Source of the DNA: Streptomyces radicis
GTDB taxonomy: Bacteria > Actinomycetota > Actinomycetes > Streptomycetales > Streptomycetaceae
Direction of reading: 5' to 3'
Assembly: GCF_003626575.1 (NCBI RefSeq)
Contig: NZ_RBDY01000047.1
Location: 1-43,095, forward strand
Length of the DNA stretch: 43,095 nt
The notes beneath the pieces were generated by a model. The model saw only the letters and a list, made by a program, of their open reading frames with translations. It was not told the DNA's origin and searched no databases. Positions 38,518 through 43,095 of the stretch are shown here, piece by piece (positions within the stretch are counted from its first letter, which is position 1; each line of letters starts with the position of its first letter). A program made the translations under genes and the position numbers.

Positions 38518-41500
38518 CTACTCCTTGGTGGTCTTCGTCGGGCTGGCGGGAGCGGTCGCGGGCGCGGGCGCTGCCGCGAGCTGCTGCTGAAGGTGCTCGG
38601 CGAGGATCGCCGGGGTGGGGTGGTCGAAGAGGAGCATCACCGACAGCTCCGTGCCGGTGGCCTCGATGAGGCGATTGCGCAGCTCCACCGCGGTGAGGGA
38701 GTTGAATCCTGCCTCGAAGAACGCGGCCCCCTCGTCGATCAGCTCGGAGCCGGGCTTGCCCAGCGTGGCCGTGGCTTCGGCGCGGACCAGGGTCAGCAGC
38801 TCCTGGACCTGTTCGGCTTCGGACAGCCCGGCCAGGCGTTGACTGAGCGACACTTCGGTCTCCTCCTGCGGAATCAGCTCCGCGATCGGGTCGGCGGGGG
38901 TCATGGTGAGACGTTGCGATTCCAGCCAGTAACGCCGGTGCTGGAAGGGGTAGGTGGGCAGGTCGGCCCGGGTCGGGGTCTGGGGAACGCGCCAGTCGAG
39001 GGGCCTGCCGTGGGTGTGGAGCGCGGCCAGGGAGGCGAGGAGGCGCCGGTGGCCGCCCTCGTCGCGGCGGAGCGTCCCGGTGACGGTGGCGTCGGGGTTG
39101 GCGTCCTGGATGCTGTGGGTCAGGACGGGGTGGGTGCTGACCTCGACAAACGTCGAGTGGCCCGCGTCGGCGAGGGTGCGGGTCGCGGACGCGAAGTGCA
39201 CGGGGTGCCGCAGGTTCCGGTACCAGTAGTCGGCGTCGAGGGGGGTGCCGGGGGTGAGCCAGTCCTGTTCGAGCGTGGAGTAGAAGGGGACACGGGGCGG
39301 CTTGGGTGCCAGCTCGCCCAGGAGCGTGGTCAGGTGCTCGTGGATCGCCTCGACATGGCTGGTGTGCGAGGCATAGTCCACGGGGATCCGACGCGCGCGA
39401 ATGTCCTGGCTCTCGCAGTGGGCGAGAAGCCCGTCGAGAGCCCCGGGGTCACCGGCGACGACCGTGGAGTGCGGCCCGTTGAACGCCGCGACCTCGAGAC
39501 CCGGATGGCCGGTGAGAAGCGCTCGGGTGTCGTCGGGCGTGAGGGTGAGGGAGGCCATGCCGCCATGTCCCGCGAGGTGGGCGGCGATGGCCTGGCTGCG
39601 CAACGCCACCACGGTCGCGGCGTCGTCGAGGGTCAGCGCTCCGGCGACGTGCGCGGCGGCGATCTCCCCCTGGGAGTGACCGACGACCGCGTCGGGGGTG
39701 ATGCCGTGCGCCTCCCACAGCCTGGCCAACGACACCATCAGGGCGAAGGAGGCGGGCTGGATCACATCGACACGATCGAACGAGGGGGCGTTGTCACCCT
39801 GCCGGATCAGCTCCAGCAGCGACCAGCCGGTGAGCGGATCGAGGACGGCGGCGACCTCATCGATGGCCTCGGCGAAGACGGGCGAGGCAGCGTAGAGCTC
39901 GGCACCCATACCGGCCCACTGCGTGCCCTGACCGGGGAAGACAAAGACAGTCTTGGCCAGTTCGCGCGCCGTGCCGGTGATGAGGTGCGGCGCGGGCTGG
40001 CCCTCGGCCAACGCCTGGAGGCCGGTGAGGGCGTCCTCGCGGTCGGTGGCCACGACGACGGCCCGTTCCTCCAACGCCGCCCGCCCATGGATCAGCGTCG
40101 AGGCGACATCCGCCAGGGGCTGGTCCGGGTGCGCCGTCAGATGCTCGGCGAGCCCTCGGGCCTGGGCCTGGAGGGCGCCCGACGTCTTCGCGGAGACGGG
40201 CAGGGGCACCGGCCCCGCGACGGCCGCCGCCACCTCGGCTTCTTCGGGGGCCTGTTCGAGGATGACATGCGCGTTGGTGCCGCTGACGCCGAACGAGGAC
40301 ACCCCCGCCCGACGCGGCCGATCCGCCACCGGCCAGTCCCGGGCGTCGGTCAGCAACTCGACCGCGCCCGCCGACCAGTCCACCTTCGGGCTGGGCTCAT
40401 CCACATGCAACGTCTTGGGCAGGGTGCCGTGCCGCAACGCCTGCACCATCTTGATCACCCCGGCAACGCCAGCGGCCGCCTGGGTGTGACCGATGTTCGA
40501 CTTCAACGACCCAAGGAACAACGGACGTTCGGCAGGCCGGTCCCTGCCATAGGTCGCGAGCAGGGCCTGCGCCTCGATCGGATCGCCCAACGTCGTCCCC
40601 GTGCCATGCGCCTCCACCGCGTCGATGTCGCCCGGGGTGAGCCGGGCGTTGGCCAACGCCGCGCGAATAACCCGCTGCTGGGAGGGGCCGTTCGGCGCGG
40701 TCAGACCGTTCGACGCGCCATCCTGGTTGACCGCCGACCCCCGCACCACCGCCAGCACCCGATGCCCGTTCCGCCGAGCGTCCGAAAGCCGCTCCAGCAG
40801 AACGACGCCGACACCCTCGGCCCACCCCGTACCATCCGCCGCCGCCGCGAACGCCTTGCACCGCCCATCGGCCGCCAGCCCACGTTGCCGCGAGAACTCC
40901 ACGAAGAGCCCCGGAGTGGCCATCACCGTCACCCCACCCGCCAACGCCAGCGAGCACTCCCCGCTCCGCAATGCCTGCGCCGCGAGGTGGAGGGTCACCA
41001 GCGACGAGGAGCAGGCGGTGTCCACGGTCACCGCCGGGCCTTCGAGGCCGAGCGTGTAGGAGACGCGCCCCGAGACGACGGCGCCCGAGTTCCCGACGCC
41101 CAGCGTGCCCTCCAGCTCCTTGGGCACCCGCTGGAGCCGCGACGCGTAGTCGTGGTACATCACCCCGGCGAAGACACCCGTGCTGGTGCCGCGCAGCGAG
41201 GTCGGGTCGATGCCCGCACGCTCCAACGCCTCCCACGACGTTTCCAGCAACAGCCGCTGCTGCGGGTCGAGAGCCAGCGCCTCACGGGATGAGATCCCGA
41301 AGAAGGTCGGGTCGAAGTCGCCCGCCTGGTGAAGGAAGCCGCCCTCGCGGGTGTACGACGTCCCCGGCCGGTCCGGATCCGGGTCATACAGCTCCTCCAC
41401 GTCCCAGCCCCGGTCGTCGGGGAACGCGGAGACGCCGTCGACACCCTGGTCCACCAGGCGCCACAGGTCCTCGGGCGAGGCGACCCCGCCCGGCAGGCGG

Positions 41501-41631
41501 CAGGCCATGCCGATGATCGCGATCGGCTCGGTCGCCGCCTGGGTGATTCTGATGATCTCCTGTTGCAGCCGCTCGTTCTCGATCAGGGAAACCCGCAGGG
41601 CTTCGACGAGCTTTTCCGGGGGCGTGGCCAT
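38518..41631 (-). CDS. Terminal type I PKS module: docking-KS-AT(methylmalonyl)-ACP
   Basis: This protein is 1037 aa from ATG 41631, with AGGACGG upstream; ATG 41643 is also possible. Residues 3-33 form a coiled-coil docking helix (EKLVEALRVSLIENERLQQE). KS 35-460 has Cys207, His342 and His382 in the expected motifs. AT 560-880 has Ser653 in GHSQGEIAAA, and the specificity motifs RVDVIQPA (620-627) and YASH (753-756) indicate methylmalonyl-CoA. ACP 945-1010 has Ser978 in GFNSL (usual Asp replaced by Asn). There is no KR, DH, ER or TE. As the last extension step it would leave an alpha-methyl-beta-keto thioester for the amide synthase encoded 8 bp downstream. Ala/Pro/Thr-rich C-terminal tail. 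Confidence 0.95.
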   Translation of the reverse strand: MATPPEKLVEALRVSLIENERLQQEIIRITQAATEPIAIIGMACRLPGGVASPEDLWRLVDQGVDGVSAFPDDRGWDVEELYDPDPDRPGTSYTREGGFLHQAGDFDPTFFGISSREALALDPQQRLLLETSWEALERAGIDPTSLRGTSTGVFAGVMYHDYASRLQRVPKELEGTLGVGNSGAVVSGRVSYTLGLEGPAVTVDTACSSSLVTLHLAAQALRSGECSLALAGGVTVMATPGLFVEFSRQRGLAADGRCKAFAAAADGTGWAEGVGVVLLERLSDARRNGHRVLAVVRGSAVNQDGASNGLTAPNGPSQQRVIRAALANARLTPGDIDAVEAHGTGTTLGDPIEAQALLATYGRDRPAERPLFLGSLKSNIGHTQAAAGVAGVIKMVQALRHGTLPKTLHVDEPSPKVDWSAGAVELLTDARDWPVADRPRRAGVSSFGVSGTNAHVILEQAPEEAEVAAAVAGPVPLPVSAKTSGALQAQARGLAEHLTAHPDQPLADVASTLIHGRAALEERAVVVATDREDALTGLQALAEGQPAPHLITGTARELAKTVFVFPGQGTQWAGMGAELYAASPVFAEAIDEVAAVLDPLTGWSLLELIRQGDNAPSFDRVDVIQPASFALMVSLARLWEAHGITPDAVVGHSQGEIAAAHVAGALTLDDAATVVALRSQAIAAHLAGHGGMASLTLTPDDTRALLTGHPGLEVAAFNGPHSTVVAGDPGALDGLLAHCESQDIRARRIPVDYASHTSHVEAIHEHLTTLLGELAPKPPRVPFYSTLEQDWLTPGTPLDADYWYRNLRHPVHFASATRTLADAGHSTFVEVSTHPVLTHSIQDANPDATVTGTLRRDEGGHRRLLASLAALHTHGRPLDWRVPQTPTRADLPTYPFQHRRYWLESQRLTMTPADPIAELIPQEETEVSLSQRLAGLSEAEQVQELLTLVRAEATATLGKPGSELIDEGAAFFEAGFNSLTAVELRNRLIEATGTELSVMLLFDHPTPAILAEHLQQQLAAAPAPATAPASPTKTTKE

Positions 41632-41714
41632 GTCCGTCCTCATCCGTGAGTAAGCGGCTCCGGCCGGTCTCGTCGGGACCGTCCGGACTGTCTCTCTCGT
41701 GGGTCGCGGCCGGA

Positions 41715-43095
41715 TCAGCTCGCGGCGCTGCCCAGCGCCCGCGCCACCAGGCTGTCGGCGTCCATGGCGGCGATCAGGTCGGTCTCGTCCGCCTTCGCGA
41801 CTGGCGGCGCCTCGACGGCCGCATCGGCCAGTCGCGTCAGCGCGTCCAACACCCCCACCTCGCGCAGCCGACTCAGCGGCACCGACGCCAGCACCCGGCG
41901 GATGTCCGCCTCCCGCGCGTTCGGGTCGACCGGCGGCGGAACGTCGGGCAGCAGCTCGTCGCGGAGGTGGCGGGCGAGGGCGGTGGGGTTGGGGTGGTCG
42001 AAGACGAGGGTGGCGGGGAGGCGGAGTCCGGTGGCCTGGTTGAGGCGGTTGCGCAACTCGACGGCGGTGAGCGAGTCGAACCCCAGCTGTTTGAACGCCT
42101 GTTCAGGACCGATGACATCGCTGGCACCCCGCCCCAGCACGGCGGCCGCATGGGTACGCACCAGGTCCAGCAGCAGACGATCACGATCGGCGTCGGCAAG
42201 ACCGGCCAGGCGCTGGGCCAGGGACTCCCGATCCGCCGAGGCCGTGTGCACGGCCCGGCGCGCGGGACGCCGCACCAGACCACGCAGCAGCGCGGGAACC
42301 TCCTCGGACCCACCACGACCCAGCGCGGCGATGTCGAGCTTGACCGGCAGAACGACCGGCTCACCACTCGCCAGAGCAGCGTCGAACAACGCCAACCCCT
42401 CCCCCGCCGACAAGCCCACGATGCCGCTGCGCGCCAGCCGCCCACGGTCGCTGTCCCCCAACCCACCGGTGAGGTCGCTTGCTTGGGTCCAGTAGCCCCA
42501 GGCGAGAGTGGTGGTGGGGTGGCCATCGGCGCGGTGCTGGTGGGCGAGGGCGTCGAGATACGCGTTCGCCGCCGCGTAGTTCGCCTGCCCAGGATTGCCA
42601 AGAGTCCCCGCAGCGGAGGAGAAGAGGACAAAGGCGGCGAGATCCCGGTCCCGGGTCAGCTCATACAGATGCTCGGCGGCATCGGCCTTCGGCGCCAGAA
42701 CCGCATCCAGATGCCCCGGAGTCAACGCCGTGAACACCGCGTCATCCAACGCACCAGCCGTATGAACCACCGCCGTCAACGGACGTGTCGAAGGAACGCT
42801 CGCCAGCAGAGCGGCCGTGGCATCACGATCGCTCGTGTCACACGCGACCAGGGCCACATCCGCCCCCAGCGCCGACAACTCCTCCCGCAGCTCGACGGCA
42901 CCGGGAGCATCCGGCCCACGCCGACTGGCCAGGAGAAGGTGGCGGATACCGTGCTCGGTGACCAGATGCCGCGCCACCAGACCACCGATCATCCCCACCC
43001 CACTGACCAACACCGTCCCGCCCGGATCCAACGACCGAGACCGGGCCCCCGCAGGAACGGCGACCCTGGCCAGCCGCGCAACCGCCAACCCACCC
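41715..43095 (-). CDS. C-terminal end of preceding PKS gene: KR-ACP-docking (partial)
   Basis: The gene continues past the right edge of the window. The visible 460 codons hold the second part of a ketoreductase, an ACP and a docking tail. The KR has the LDD motif in HTAGALDDAVF (B type), Lys in LAPKADAAEHL, Ser in LFSSAAG and Tyr in GQANYAAANAYL, so catalytic residues are present. Its cofactor loop reads VSGVGMIGGL instead of the usual VTGGTGxLGGL, one residue shorter. The ACP Ser is in LGFDSLTAVELRN. The C-terminus (EADIRRVLASVPLSRLREVGVLDAL) resembles a PKS docking domain that would meet the coiled coil of the next gene. It is separated from that gene by 83 bp. Confidence 0.92.
   Translation of the reverse strand, partial: GGLAVARLARVAVPAGARSRSLDPGGTVLVSGVGMIGGLVARHLVTEHGIRHLLLASRRGPDAPGAVELREELSALGADVALVACDTSDRDATAALLASVPSTRPLTAVVHTAGALDDAVFTALTPGHLDAVLAPKADAAEHLYELTRDRDLAAFVLFSSAAGTLGNPGQANYAAANAYLDALAHQHRADGHPTTTLAWGYWTQASDLTGGLGDSDRGRLARSGIVGLSAGEGLALFDAALASGEPVVLPVKLDIAALGRGGSEEVPALLRGLVRRPARRAVHTASADRESLAQRLAGLADADRDRLLLDLVRTHAAAVLGRGASDVIGPEQAFKQLGFDSLTAVELRNRLNQATGLRLPATLVFDHPNPTALARHLRDELLPDVPPPVDPNAREADIRRVLASVPLSRLREVGVLDALTRLADAAVEAPPVAKADETDLIAAMDADSLVARALGSAAS

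Overview
The window has very high GC with GC-rich third codon positions. It carries linaridin, hybrid NRPS-PKS and ansamycin-type genes next to several Streptomyces-style regulators, all of which point to an actinomycete, most likely Streptomyces. No rRNA, tRNA or CRISPR array was seen.

Layout. (1) 1-~845: the tails of two unrelated transposases (IS5-like, then IS1380-like) abutting each other, which mark an old insertion or deletion scar. (2) 1204-7323: a compact operon for a cypemycin-type (type A) linaridin RiPP. It has a 68-aa precursor whose core is that of cypemycin with Val8 changed to Ala as I recall it, a strong intergenic hairpin, then CypH-, CypL-, CypD- and CypM-like enzymes and a two-component ABC exporter, all with overlapping starts and stops. 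(3) 7447-10763: a TetR regulator, a promoter carrying two copies of its probable operator, an NADPH-type medium-chain oxidoreductase, a 14-codon leader ORF and an MFS transporter. (4) 10785-21578: one 3597-aa megasynthase with the order acyl/AMP ligase, ACP, KS, AT, ACP, luciferase-like monooxygenase, C, A, PCP, C, and no thioesterase. (5) 21612-23501: a hypothetical protein and a secreted subtilisin-like protein in which the catalytic Asp is Ser. (6) 23498-29854 (minus): a seven-gene operon of LacI regulator, NMT1/SsuA-type ABC importer, MBL-fold hydrolase, amidotransferase-like protein and ribokinase-family kinase, with its own promoter and two overlapping palindromic operators. It looks like catabolism of an unidentified small molecule. 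(7) 30086-43095: one end of an ansamycin-type cluster. It contains a shikimate/aminoshikimate dehydrogenase, a class II DAHP/aminoDAHP synthase, an HxlR regulator with MFS exporter, a P450, an MhpA/Rif-Orf19-like flavin monooxygenase, a RifF-type amide synthase with Cys73-His111-Asp126, a terminal KS-AT-ACP polyketide synthase gene, and the KR-ACP-docking end of the previous PKS gene, which runs off the right edge.

How the genes fit together. In the linaridin operon the precursor should be dehydrated at Thr, decarboxylated at the C-terminal Cys to give aminovinyl-cysteine, N,N-dimethylated at the N-terminal Ala and exported. The megasynthase should extend an adenylated acyl starter with malonyl-CoA, oxidise it, couple one amino acid (proline-like code) and release it through a terminal C domain, perhaps onto an external amine or alcohol. 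In the right-hand region the polyketide assembled on a 3-amino-5-hydroxybenzoate-type starter would be released by macrolactam formation on the amide synthase, then tailored by the flavin monooxygenase and the P450. All assignments are from sequence reading alone; no database search was possible.
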